64,000 nt of DNA from Bradyrhizobium sp. AZCC 1610 (lineage in GTDB: Bacteria; Pseudomonadota; Alphaproteobacteria; Rhizobiales; Xanthobacteraceae). Position 1 is the first letter of the stretch. Each line of letters begins with the position of its first letter. Both the position numbers and the translations under genes were made by a program. The DNA lies in contig NZ_JAZHRR010000001.1 of NCBI RefSeq assembly GCF_036924515.1, forward strand, positions 7,687,185 through 7,751,184, written 5' to 3'. Below, piece after piece: positions 7,779 to 17,400 of the stretch. Under the pieces are notes generated by a model. That model worked only from the letters and a program-made list of their open reading frames with translations, made no database searches and was not told where the DNA came from.

Positions 7779-8690
7779 TCATACACTCCAAATCGATTCC
7801 GCGGCCATCGAAAGGCCGCGACGGGCCGCATCCTCGGCCCCGATTGATCGGATAGGAACGGAAACCGTGTCAAACGCCAACTGGTAAAGCATCTGGAGCC
7901 TCCCTGACGCCACCAGCATGATGCCCGTCCTGGGTACGTCGGCGAGCCCCGCCGCCAATTCGAGACCGATCAGGGTGCCGGATATTTTCTCGCGGGCCGA
8001 GGCTGGCGTGCCGCCGTAGAGGAGCTGACCCGATCGCACCTGGAATAGCAGATTGGCGGCGAACGCAGGCGCCTCGAACGCGGCAATGACCGCCGACTTG
8101 AAGGCGTCGATATCTTCCGCTTGAACGGCGCCGGTCACCGCGTGGGACAGGATCGTTTCGCGCGACACGACGTCGAACAGCTCTCCCGTCATGAACGTGG
8201 CGAAGCGTTCGACGGTCGCCCCGCGCGCCCTGACCCACTTCGAATGCGTGCCCGGCATGCAGATGGTCGCGTTGCCGGCCGCGTCTAAGCCTAAGGCACC
8301 GAGCAACTGGGTCTCCTCGCCGCGCATGACGTCCGGCGCCCTGGGGTCGCGTTGTGCGATTCCTGGAAGGATGCGGATGTCACGGTCTCGTCCCGGCACC
8401 GCGACGGCATGTTTCAGGATCGATGCGAGCGGCGCCGGCGTATCGACATATCCGGCTTCAATCCATCCCCCTCGGGCACCAGCCATGCCGCAGACGACCA
8501 CGGGCAGCCCATCCGCGGCGCCGATGGCCTGCAGATGCGATTGCAGCACGGTCGGAAAGCCAAGCTTGCCTGCCGCCATCATGCCCTCGTGGCTGCGCCT
8601 TTCCCCGAGCACGTCGCCAGTCCGATCGACGAGCCAAAGTCGAAAACTGCTCGTGCCCCAATCGACCGCGACATATGCAGCCTCGCTCAT
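7779..8690 (-). CDS. dgoK: 2-dehydro-3-deoxygalactonokinase
   Basis: This 303-residue sugar-acid kinase phosphorylates 2-dehydro-3-deoxygalactonate with ATP, the step before DgoA. The N-terminal phosphate-binding strand VDWGTSSFRLW, the VVCGMAGARGGW motif and CMPGTHSKWV are characteristic of DgoK. It is the first gene of the dgoKA pair. No galactonate dehydratase or dgo regulator is in view, so galactonate, galactose or another source of KDGal cannot be distinguished here. The TRAP genes downstream may bring in an acid substrate. Confidence 0.9.
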   Translation of the reverse strand: MSEAAYVAVDWGTSSFRLWLVDRTGDVLGERRSHEGMMAAGKLGFPTVLQSHLQAIGAADGLPVVVCGMAGARGGWIEAGYVDTPAPLASILKHAVAVPGRDRDIRILPGIAQRDPRAPDVMRGEETQLLGALGLDAAGNATICMPGTHSKWVRARGATVERFATFMTGELFDVVSRETILSHAVTGAVQAEDIDAFKSAVIAAFEAPAFAANLLFQVRSGQLLYGGTPASAREKISGTLIGLELAAGLADVPRTGIMLVASGRLQMLYQLAFDTVSVPIRSIGAEDAARRGLSMAAESIWSV

Positions 8691-8838
8691 CTCAACTCCG
8701 TCCCGCTGCTACCCGCGCCTCAAGGACATGGTACCACGCCGGTCTGCCGGCGAGCTACGCCAGCTTCCATTTGATTTACCGAGATGCAACCAGCATGATC
8801 TCAATGGCAACGGAATCGAGCTGACCAGTGGCCGGCCG

Positions 8839-10041
8839 TCATATGACGTAGGGAGGATAGGCTACGTCCAGGCCTGCGACGAGCTTGCCCAGCTCGCTCA
8901 AGTGCTGGTGGGAGAACAGCAGGTGCTGGCGCGCGGCCTGCACGTCGCTGAGGGCCCGCAGCAGGCGGCTCCCACGGTAAGCGGCGGCGCCGCCGCCAAG
9001 GTGGTGCGCAGTGGACGTCACCTCCACGCTCGTGTCGCAGGCGTGCATGCCAGCCAGGCAAATGCGAGCCTGAAGTTGCCGGCTAATCGGCTCGCCTCGT
9101 TCGGCGTGCGTGTGGGCCTCACCGACCGCGTCGCGCAATCCGGCCCGGGCCGCCCGCAGTCGCGTGTCTGCGACGGCCAGTTCGGCCATCGAGATCGGTG
9201 CGTCGGCCAATTGGCCGCGCCGCGCGGTCCGACCTTCGCGCGCCTGCCGCGAAACCTCGTCGACGGCGCCGCGGGCGATGCCGAGCGGGACGGCGACGAG
9301 GGTCGGCAGCAGCGTCGTGTAGATGGGCAGCCGCCATAACGTGCCGTCGGGCCACGGCCGGTCGGCGAAGCGAGCGCAGCGATCCGGGTAGACCGGAACT
9401 TCGGCGGCGGCGACGTGGTGGCTGCCGGTCCCGCGGAGGCCCACGACATCCCAGGTGTCCTCGATCGTCAGGTCGGCCACGGGCACGAACACGATGTGCG
9501 GCACGGGATCGATTCCATCGGCCTGTTGGAACAGTGCGCCGAGGCCGACCCATGCACTGTGGAGGCAGTTGCTCGTGAATGGCCAGCGGCCGCTCAGCAT
9601 GGCTCGGCCGTGGTCGCTGACCACCCGGCCGACCGGGGCGAACATGGTGGCGCTGCCTTGATCCGGGTCGGCGAACACCGTGCCGGCGCCCGTTGCGGGC
9701 ATGTAGCCGGCGAACACGTTGCTTCCCGCGCCGATCGCCGCGCACCACCCGGCGCTGCCGTCGACTGCCGCGATGCGCTCCATGACGTCCATCACCTCTG
9801 TGATCGGCGCCTCCATTCCACCGAGGGCTGCCGGGATCAGCAGGCGGTTGATCCCTGTGTCGCGCAGGGCAGCGACGATCGCGTCGGGGAGGCGACGGCT
9901 GCGCTCGATTTCATCGGCTGCGGCGTGGACGAGATCAAGGACTCCGTCCACGGCCCGCTTCGTTTGAGCCGCATCATGCGCCATCGAGCCCACCATAAGG
10001 CGGCCGTTCTTCTTCATGCGGTCAACAGGCTTCATGTGCAT
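8839..10041 (-). CDS. acyl-CoA dehydrogenase-fold flavin monooxygenase-like protein
   Basis: This roughly 400-residue protein has the acyl-CoA dehydrogenase fold in the version used by flavin-dependent (group D) monooxygenases and related desulfurisation enzymes. DGSAGWCAAIGAG in the first third, the W-x-F-T-S-N segment, and a C-terminal domain rich in SVEVTSTAHHLGGG all fit. These enzymes use reduced flavin from a partner reductase, and none is in view. The ATG at 10039-10041 overlaps the TGA of the small upstream frame (TGATG), which suggests coupled translation. A later ATG at 9984 better matches the usual N-terminus. The substrate is unknown. Confidence 0.75.
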   Translation of the reverse strand: MHMKPVDRMKKNGRLMVGSMAHDAAQTKRAVDGVLDLVHAAADEIERSRRLPDAIVAALRDTGINRLLIPAALGGMEAPITEVMDVMERIAAVDGSAGWCAAIGAGSNVFAGYMPATGAGTVFADPDQGSATMFAPVGRVVSDHGRAMLSGRWPFTSNCLHSAWVGLGALFQQADGIDPVPHIVFVPVADLTIEDTWDVVGLRGTGSHHVAAAEVPVYPDRCARFADRPWPDGTLWRLPIYTTLLPTLVAVPLGIARGAVDEVSRQAREGRTARRGQLADAPISMAELAVADTRLRAARAGLRDAVGEAHTHAERGEPISRQLQARICLAGMHACDTSVEVTSTAHHLGGGAAAYRGSRLLRALSDVQAARQHLLFSHQHLSELGKLVAGLDVAYPPYVI

Positions 10042-10217
10042 CACCTAATCTCCCTCATTCGATGAGCTCGATCACCGGGACGCCACTCGCGGGCTGCTCC
10101 GCTGCGGCCTCGCTGTTCGGCGGTGGCGAGAATGCGTCGGAGCCGCGCGCGAGCTACTTTGTCTGAGATCGCTGGATCGATCGCTGCGGCATTCGCGACA
10201 AGCTTATTGTTGCTCAT
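10041..10217 (-). CDS. small hypothetical protein (58 aa)
   Basis: The frame begins at ATG 10217 and ends in a TGA overlapping the ATG of the monooxygenase-like gene. The product starts MSNNKLVANAAAIDPAISDK and is very Arg/Ala-rich, with no known motif. The stop-start overlap is the main support for expression. The frame continues upstream to 10355, overlapping the LysE gene, but without a better start. It may be only a leader peptide or not a gene at all. Confidence 0.3.
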   Translation of the reverse strand: MSNNKLVANAAAIDPAISDKVARARLRRILATAEQRGRSGAAREWRPGDRAHRMREIR

Positions 10218-10336
10218 GGTGGCCTCGCAGTTCGCAGACGGCTGGCAGAGGATGCGCAGCGCCGGAAGTGCCCTGATACGCGACGCACGATCGACCGACC
10301 GGTGTCCTGTCGATGGTGCCAGTTCTACCGTCGCCG

Positions 10337-10951
10337 TCAGACGATGCGGGCGCATAGCGCGGCTCCCAGGGCCATCAGGAGGACCCCAGCTAGACCGTTA
10401 AGCCGATCCAGCGCGGCTTCCTGCAAGCTCCGAAACATGGTGTTCGTGCTGAGGGCGAGGACCAGATACCAGGATGCACTGCCGAGCATCACCCCGATGG
10501 GCGTCGCCAGCGCGGGATCCATGATCAGCGGTTTGCCGGCTTCCAGCGCGGACGCGACGCCCAGGTACGGCAGTATCGTCATCGGGTTGGCGGCGGCGAT
10601 CAGCAGGGTCGATGTATAGGCCGAAAACAAATCTCCGCATGTCGCGCCGTGCGCCGCGGGTGTGGACACGAGGATGGTTCTGAGGCCCATCAGGACCAGG
10701 ACGACCCCTCCAGTGATGCGCAGCGGCGTGTGCAGGATGAGCGCCATCTGCGTCAACAGGGTCGCGCTCAGCGCGGCCAGGCAACTGAATATGCCGTGCG
10801 CTGTCGCCGCACCCATGCCGCTCGCGATCCCAAACCAAACACCGAATGCCAGCGTCCGCTGTACGCACATCAAGCCAACCGGACCGAACGGGATAGCGAC
10901 GCACAGGCCTAGTGCCACCGCCGGCAGAAAGGCCGCGATGAACGATGTCAT
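10337..10951 (-). CDS. LysE/RhtB family exporter
   Basis: This 204-residue inner-membrane protein has five to six hydrophobic segments and the LysE family hallmark near the N-terminus (IPFGPVGLMCVQRTL), followed by G-rich helix 2 and the ANPMTILPYL motif in the middle. Such carriers export amino acids or related metabolites. The start overlaps the stop of the upstream DUF1127 gene by ATGA, so both are in one operon, possibly with the flavin enzyme downstream. The exported compound is unknown. Confidence 0.85.
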   Translation of the reverse strand: MTSFIAAFLPAVALGLCVAIPFGPVGLMCVQRTLAFGVWFGIASGMGAATAHGIFSCLAALSATLLTQMALILHTPLRITGGVVLVLMGLRTILVSTPAAHGATCGDLFSAYTSTLLIAAANPMTILPYLGVASALEAGKPLIMDPALATPIGVMLGSASWYLVLALSTNTMFRSLQEAALDRLNGLAGVLLMALGAALCARIV

Positions 10952-11169
10952 TTCCAGAAGGGCTTGGCTGCTTCGGCGATCGCCTGTTGCCGCGTCACGC
11001 CGATGTCCTTGAGAGCGTGGTCATCAAGCTCTGCCAGGGCTTGCCGCTGCCGCGACCGCTCCGAACACCGGACACACCAGTGTAGGAACCGTAATCCCCA
11101 TCCAGGTCGACGATGGCTGGATGCCGCGACTTCCTTCCAACTCGTGAACGAATTGCCAACAACGGACAT
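10948..11169 (-). CDS. DUF1127 (YjiS-like) small protein
   Basis: The ATG at 11167-11169 is preceded at ideal distance by AGGAGGA, so this start is preferred over the longer open frame reaching 11289. The C-terminal half shows the YjiS-like signature R-Q-x-L-x-x-L-D-D-x-x-L-x-D-I-G-V-T-R-Q-x-A, present as ALAELDDHALKDIGVTRQQA. Family members are small basic proteins, in some species RNA-binding or linked to phosphate and carbon metabolism. The stop overlaps the LysE start (ATGA), indicating co-expression. Confidence 0.85.
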   Translation of the reverse strand: MSVVGNSFTSWKEVAASSHRRPGWGLRFLHWCVRCSERSRQRQALAELDDHALKDIGVTRQQAIAEAAKPFWK

Positions 11170-11572
11170 GATAAGTCCTCCTGATACGTCAGAAGTTGCG
11201 GACAGAACTATCGACATGCGCGTCGCTGGCGTGTGAGCTTGTTCACCCCTCACGCATTCGTGCGATGACGAACCATGGTCGGCGGTCAAGGTATGCTTGT
11301 GGTCTCAACGCGAGCGGCCACCGTCGTGGCGGGCCCGCGTACCCGCGCACGATCGCATCGCGCTCCGCGTAGCCCGCCGTCTGTCAATATCGGCGCTGCT
11401 GCCTGACACCGCGCGCTTCAGCGGCCCAACGTTAGAAAACGAAGCGGTATGACGGAAGGTCCAATTTGCGGATAATCAATCAGTCCAATTCGGGCGGCGC
11501 CTCGGGACTGTTAGTTGTCGGATTGACCTGAGCGCGTAGCGCTCGCCCGATCACTTCGTTCGCCGCGTGCCG
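11170..11572. other. intergenic region, no gene supported
   Basis: This 403-base stretch lies between the DUF1127 gene and the MocR regulator stop. It must contain the promoter for the DUF1127-LysE operon. No frame with a good start, no clear terminator and no repeat from the other families in this window was found. Confidence 0.4.
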
Positions 11573-13069
11573 TCACCTCAAGCGACATCGCTCACGCCGC
11601 TTCGGGCGTCGAGGCACACGTTCATCGAAGCACCGGCGCAGCCGCCTCAGCCCTTCGGCAATCCGCGCCGCCTCGATCGCCCCATACCCCAGGACGATGG
11701 CAGCCTGACGCTTTCCGTCCACCCGCGAGACCGTTTGAATGGCGACGCCGAGATCAAAGGCTCGTGATGCAATCGCCTCGATATCATCAACCGACGCTGC
11801 TCGCGCGTAGGCGGCGACATGCAGCCCGGTGCTCGATGGAACAAGGTCGAGGTCATCGACGAAGTTCCTCTTGATCGCCGTGGTCAGCACCTCATGCCGT
11901 TCGCTATAGATGCGGCTCACCCTGCGAATGTGGCGCGCAAACGCGCCCTCGTCGATGAACTGCGCCAAGGCGCTCTGCGCTATTGTCGCCGTATGCCAGT
12001 CGGTGACATGCTTCACCTTGTGCGCCGCTTCTCGCAGCGACGGCGGCACGACCATGAAGCCCAGCCGGAGAGTCGGCAGCAACGTCTTTGAAAACGTGCC
12101 GACATATACAACGCGACCGGTCGTATCCAGGGTCTGAAGCGGCTCGAGCGGGCGCCCGCCGAAGCGAAACTCGCTGTCATAGTCGTCCTCAATGACAACG
12201 GCGTTGTTGCGCTCGGCCCAGGCAAGCAGCGCACGTCGACGCGACAGGCTCATGGCCACGCCGAGGGGATACTGATGCGACGGCGTCACGTAGACGGCTT
12301 TTGCCTCGGCCGGCAGCGCCTCCACGACCAGACCTTCGCTATCGACCGGCACACCGATCACGCGCGCACCCAGCGTCTTGAACAGATACCTGGGAGGCCG
12401 ATAGCCCGGATCCTCCACCGCAATGACATCGCCGGGCTCGAGAAGCACGCGAGCGATGATGTCGAGTGCCTGCTGGGTGCCATTGGTCACGATGACGTCG
12501 TCGGGCGATCCGGAAACGCTGCGTGAGATGCCGATGTGGCGAGATATCGCCGCGCGCAGGTCCCAATTGCCCGCAGGAAGCTCGTAACCGCTTGCCGCTA
12601 TCTCGCGCGAGCGCAGCGCACGGGCGACGACCCGCCGCCAGGCCCGGTGTGGAAACAGCGAAGCGTCTGTAAACCCGGTTCTGAAGTCGAAAGGCGCCCC
12701 GTGGAAAAATTCCGGCGGCGGAAGCGTTATCGTCTCCCAAACTCCACGCACCTGAAACGCGCGGACCGTCGATCGCCTTGTTTTCGACGCCGGACGTTTT
12801 GCCTCGAACTGATGGCTGACGAACGTCCCGGCGCCGGTATGGGATGTCGCGAATCCTTCCGCGAGAAGGCTTTCATACGCGACCGTCACCGTCGATCGCG
12901 CAACCGTCAGCCCGGCGGCCAGTTCGCGCGTGGGAGGCAGCCGCTCTCCAGGCCGAAGGCGCCCGTCCAGAATTGCCTGCCGGATCTGACGGTAGATCTC
13001 ACCACTGAGGTCATTTCGATCAACAAGACTGATATGAAAAGCCACAGTCCCAGGCCCTCTGCTTCGCAT
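11573..13069 (-). CDS. MocR/PdxR-type GntR regulator with aminotransferase domain
   Basis: This is a GntR-family winged-helix protein of about 500 residues fused to a fold-type I aminotransferase-like domain. The DNA-binding part reads GEIYRQIRQAILDGRLRPGERLPPTRELA, given here only to its first conserved half, the GERLPPTRELA wing. The effector domain holds the PLP lysine in FSKTLLPTLRLG and the ATP-free binding motif VIEDDYDSEFR. Members regulate PLP, GABA, taurine or amino-acid metabolism. Starts at 13069 (ATG) or 13045 (GTG) are both possible; the frame extends upstream to 13159 without similarity. It is divergent from the TctC gene at 13399 and may control it. Confidence 0.88.
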   Translation of the reverse strand: MRSRGPGTVAFHISLVDRNDLSGEIYRQIRQAILDGRLRPGERLPPTRELAAGLTVARSTVTVAYESLLAEGFATSHTGAGTFVSHQFEAKRPASKTRRSTVRAFQVRGVWETITLPPPEFFHGAPFDFRTGFTDASLFPHRAWRRVVARALRSREIAASGYELPAGNWDLRAAISRHIGISRSVSGSPDDVIVTNGTQQALDIIARVLLEPGDVIAVEDPGYRPPRYLFKTLGARVIGVPVDSEGLVVEALPAEAKAVYVTPSHQYPLGVAMSLSRRRALLAWAERNNAVVIEDDYDSEFRFGGRPLEPLQTLDTTGRVVYVGTFSKTLLPTLRLGFMVVPPSLREAAHKVKHVTDWHTATIAQSALAQFIDEGAFARHIRRVSRIYSERHEVLTTAIKRNFVDDLDLVPSSTGLHVAAYARAASVDDIEAIASRAFDLGVAIQTVSRVDGKRQAAIVLGYGAIEAARIAEGLRRLRRCFDERVPRRPKRRERCRLR

Positions 13070-13281
13070 TGGACTGGCAACCCTGCACAAAGGTGAACGT
13101 TCCATCACACCGCTTCGCAGATGCGGTGATCGCAACCGCAGGTTCCGTGAGCGAGGCATCGCCTCTGCGAGGGAAGTGGAGTCGGACCGCCAGATCGCCC
13201 GGCGTTGGCATCTTCGTACATGTCGCTTGGATCATAAGGGGGCTACACTACTTTTGTATTTGATTTGCAGATGTGCATTCA

Positions 13282-13300
13282 GCATGATCTGAAGTCATGC
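13282..13300. promoter_or_regulatory. inverted repeat upstream of the TctC gene, possible operator
   Basis: The repeat is gcatga - 7 bases - tcatgc, perfect over six bases per arm, in the 329-base gap between the MocR regulator and the TctC gene it faces. It lies about 100 bases before the TctC start. Assignment to MocR is a guess from position. Confidence 0.3.
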
Positions 13301-13398
13301 GGCACACCACGCTGTTTGCTGCGGCGCGGTTTCGCCAACGAGCGCATGTCCGCAACAATGCGGCACGCCAACAAAGAAAAACTCTGGAGGACGCCCAC

Positions 13399-14391
13399 GT
13401 GATCAACCGGCATTTAAGAAGCGTGCTCACAGGCGTTGGCCTCTTGCTTGCCGCGCTTTCGACGCAGGCCTCCGCGCAATCGATCTCCAAAACCGTGACG
13501 CTGGTGGTGCCCTTTGCGGCCGGCGGTGGCACGGACACCGTCGCTCGCCTCATTGGCGAGCGGATGTCGCGGACGCTCGGCCAGACCGTGATCATCGAGA
13601 ACGTGGTCGGAGGCGGCAGCACGCTGGCCAATGATCGTGTGGCCCGGTCGGCGCCCGACGGTTCGACCATCCTGATCAATCACGTCGCGCTGCTCGCGGC
13701 GCCCAGCCTGTTCACCAACCTGCGGTATGATACGAAAACGGCGTTCGAGCCGGTCGGCCTCGTCAACAATGCGCCGATGGTCCTGATCGGCCGCAAGTCG
13801 ATCCCCGGCGAGGGACCGAAGGACCATGTCGCCTGGATCAAGGCGCAGGGCGACAAGGCGAACTTCGCGCATGGTGGTCTCGGGACAAACAGTCATTTGT
13901 GCGCCGTGATGATGGGCAATGTGCTCGGCTTCAAGCCGACGGTCGTGGCTTATCGCGGATCAGCCCCCGCAATCGGTGATCTCCTGGCGGGGCAGATCGA
14001 TCTTTTGTGGGATCAGGTGACCAACGCGCTGCCGCAGATTCAGGCCGGAAAACTTCACGGCATCGCCATTACGTCGCCGAAACGTCTCGAGCAATTGAAG
14101 GAGGTGCCGACCACCGCCGAGCTCGGCATGCCCGAGGTCAGCTACTCGATGTGGCATGGGCTCTACGTGGCAAAGGGCACGCCCAAGGAGACCATCAATG
14201 CGCTGAATTCGGCGCTCCGCGCGGCGCTGTCCGAGCCGGAGCTATTGGAGAAGCTGAAGCAGCTCGGAACCCTGCCATTCCCCGACGGTGAGTTGACGCC
14301 TGAGGCGCATGCACGCCTGTTCGCCGCCGACCTGCCACGCGTGGCAAAGCTCATCGAGAGCTCGGGAATCAAGGCGAGCGAAGCGAAGTAG
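13399..14391 (+). CDS. Bug/TctC-family periplasmic binding protein
   Basis: The GTG at 13399 is preceded by GGAGG at good spacing and opens directly onto a signal peptide (VLTGVGLLLAALSTQASA), so it is preferred over the ATG at 13297. The mature part is a Bug-family solute binder: VVPFAAGGGTDTVAR, GQTVIIENVVGGG and the PDGSTIL segment are characteristic, and the C-terminal YSMWHGLYVAKGTPKE is the second typical block. Bug proteins bind carboxylates for TctAB-type carriers, but TctA/B genes are absent here, as is common for the many orphan family members. Confidence 0.88.
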   Translation: MINRHLRSVLTGVGLLLAALSTQASAQSISKTVTLVVPFAAGGGTDTVARLIGERMSRTLGQTVIIENVVGGGSTLANDRVARSAPDGSTILINHVALLAAPSLFTNLRYDTKTAFEPVGLVNNAPMVLIGRKSIPGEGPKDHVAWIKAQGDKANFAHGGLGTNSHLCAVMMGNVLGFKPTVVAYRGSAPAIGDLLAGQIDLLWDQVTNALPQIQAGKLHGIAITSPKRLEQLKEVPTTAELGMPEVSYSMWHGLYVAKGTPKETINALNSALRAALSEPELLEKLKQLGTLPFPDGELTPEAHARLFAADLPRVAKLIESSGIKASEAK

Positions 14392-14440
14392 GGCGCCTCG
14401 CGCGATGCGGAAGGGCTGCACTGAAATCGGCGCAGCTCCT

Positions 14441-17400
14441 TCACACGATCAGATCGTGCGGTGCATGGGGGCTGGCGCCGCTCCACGAATGGTCCGGGCC
14501 GTTACTGAAGTTGTCCGACCAGTGATGCTTCGAATTGTCCGGCGTGTGATGTTTTGCCGAAGCCATCTCTATCGCTTGTGCAACCTCTGAAATCGCCAGC
14601 GGTTCGCTGGTCTTCGCACTGTACCAGTGGTGACCGATGGATGCCGAAGCATGGTCCATATCTGCGGCGCCTGAAGTTCCAAGAACGGAAATCTTGTCCT
14701 TGAAGTGGAACGAGTCGCCATGCCCATGCTTATGGGCAGCCGCTGAGCTAAATGTCACGAGAACAGTTGTTGGCTCGAAATCAGCGGCCCCGTGCTTGGA
14801 CGCGGTATCGTGCTTGCCTGAATTCGAATGGTGACTGTGTCCGTCGTGCTTCCACATGTAAGCATGGTCTTCGATCCGCTGCGGCGCGTCACCATCGTCG
14901 TTCAGCACGGTAATGCATGTATTGTGGACGATGGTATCGAGCGTCGAGGTCTGATCCAGCGCGAGGCCATGATCCTCTGTTTCTGTAACGTGAACACGCT
15001 GTGGTTCGATTGACGGTCCGCTTGTGAGAGCAATCGCTTCGTCATCATTGGTGTGCTCGGTTGGCTGCGTCCGCGCTTCGTCAAGGCGGGAAAAGTCGAA
15101 GCTGTCGCCGTTCGAAGCTGTTGGCAACGTCCAGTTTCCGCTGTCGAGGTGCGCGCCGTCACTGTCGGTCCAGTCAGGCGAAGCGTCGGCGGCGACCGTC
15201 GTGATGACAGCCGCGTCGGCTTCGGCCGTTGCGGCCAGCGCAGGATCGATGGGCTCGGCAGCGACCACGACTGGCGCCGCCGTCGGCTCCGGGACGAAAT
15301 CCGAAGCCTGAACGGTCACCATTCCCTCCAGATGAATTTCCAGCAGAGCGGAATTGCCGATATCGAGGGTCTGATCTGTCGGATTGACGTACAGAATGGT
15401 TTGATTCGTTGCGCTGTCATAGAGCCAGGCGATCGTATGTGCCGGTACGGATGTGCTTGTGGACGTCAGTGCCAGAAAGGCAAGTGCGCCGAGAGCCGTT
15501 AAATCGATCCTGTCGGACCCCGATCTGAAATCAGTGATAACGTCGAACCGGCCCGCGCGTGAATCAGTTGCGGACAAGAAAACGAAACGGTCCTCACCAT
15601 TGCTGCCCGTGAGCTTGTCCGCTCCATATCCACCGATGATGGTATCGCAGCCATTGTTGCCGTTGATCGTATCGCTTCCCGAGCCTCCGTAGATCTTGTC
15701 ATCCCCGTCATTGCCCTTGACCGTGTCATTGCCGGAGCCGGCGTAGATCAGATCGCATTTGCCGGTGCCGTTGATGGTGTCATTACCGGCGCCTCCATAG
15801 ATGATCTGACCATGATGACCGCCGCCCGCGATGCTGTCGCCTCTGGGGGTGCCGTAAACGTACGGCGGATCGCAGATCACGTCCTTCCCGGTCGCCAGGT
15901 AGTCGAAATCGTTGGGGTCGGCATCGCTGGCGCCGTGGACGGTGATTGTTATCACCTGTTCCGTGCCATCGATGGTGGTCACCGTGAAGCTGTCGGTCAG
16001 CGTGTCGCCGGCGTCGAGCGCCTGCACCGCGCAGTTGTTGTCGTCGAGCTTGTAGGTCCACACGCCGTCCGTCGTCATCGTGAAGGTGCCATAGCCGGCA
16101 TCGCTGGCCGTCGGGCAGGTGACGGCCGTAAAACCGGGCGCGTTGTCGACGTCGGTATTGGTGAGCGTGCCGGTCGCCGTAGGCTCGTCGCACTTGGCGC
16201 CGCTGTCCTCGATCACCGAGCCGGCCGTGGCGCCGGAAATGACTGCCGCGTCGTTGGCGCCGTTGATGGTGACTGTCACCACTTGGACGGTGCCGTCGAT
16301 GGTGGTCACCGTGAAGGTGTCGGTCAGCGTATCGCCGACATTGAGTGCCTGCACCGCGCTGTTGGCCTGGTCGATGGTGTAGGCCCACACGCCATTCGCC
16401 GCCAGCGTGAAGGTGCCGAAGCCGCGCGCGCTCGCGGTTGGCGAGTTCACGGCCGTGAAAGTATTGGGCGCATTGTCGACGTCGGTGTTGGTGAGCGTGC
16501 CGGTGGCGCTCGGTGCGCCGAGCGTGGTATTGGCGACGCCGCTGGCTTCGATAACTGTGCCTGATGTGGCGCCGGAAATGATGGCCGCGTCGTTGGTGCC
16601 GTTGATGGCGATCGTGAAGGTTTGATCGGCCGAGAGCGTGCCGTCGGATACGGTGATCGTGAAGTCCGCTGTCGTGGGCGCAACTAGCGCATTGATCGCG
16701 TCACTATCCGGAACGAACGTATAGGCGCCGGTCGTGCTATCGACGTAAAGCGTACCGTAGGGACCGGCCCTCGATACATCGTACGTTACCCCGTCGATTA
16801 AGGTGCTGCCGGCGGTTCCCCCGCTGATGCCGAAGGTCAGTGTGGCGTCGCTGTTGGGACTGCTGGCAAGGAAAGTGCCGCTTGTCGCGGTGAAAACGTC
16901 AAAGACCGCGGTGTCGGTTTCGGTCGGCCCGGCGACCGCATTCAGCGTCGGCGGCGTTGGCTGCGGGGGCGGCAGTTGTCCGATAATCATCTCCGGCGCT
17001 GATGCGAGGATCACCGCGGGCAAAGCAGGCAAATCCCGCGCTGGGGAAGGACCATCAATCTGAATGAAATTGATCGGTTGCACCGGCAGCCGCTCGAGGG
17101 GAGGAGGCGTGCTCGACCCGGTTGAACCCAGCCCCTTCTCATAGGTGGCGAGCGCTTCCTGCTGGGCCGCCTGCAATTCGGCCATGCGCGCCGCGGAGTT
17201 CGTGCTCTGACTCACGCTGACCGAGGACCCCTGCGGACGCAGGATGACGGTCTGTCCGGGATCCTCAACGAGGAAATATCGAGGGATCACCTCCTTGGTG
17301 ACCAGCTCGAATGCGCCATGCTCGAGGTCCTTGTATGTGATGCTGCCATCGTCCAGGAATGTGACGTTCGGGTCGGCGGCCTGGACTTTCTTCGTAAGCG

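Noticed and set aside
6885..7847. 320-codon open frame on the plus strand
   Set aside because: It lies antisense to dgoA, has no ribosome binding site and a composition typical of the reverse frame of a GC-rich gene.
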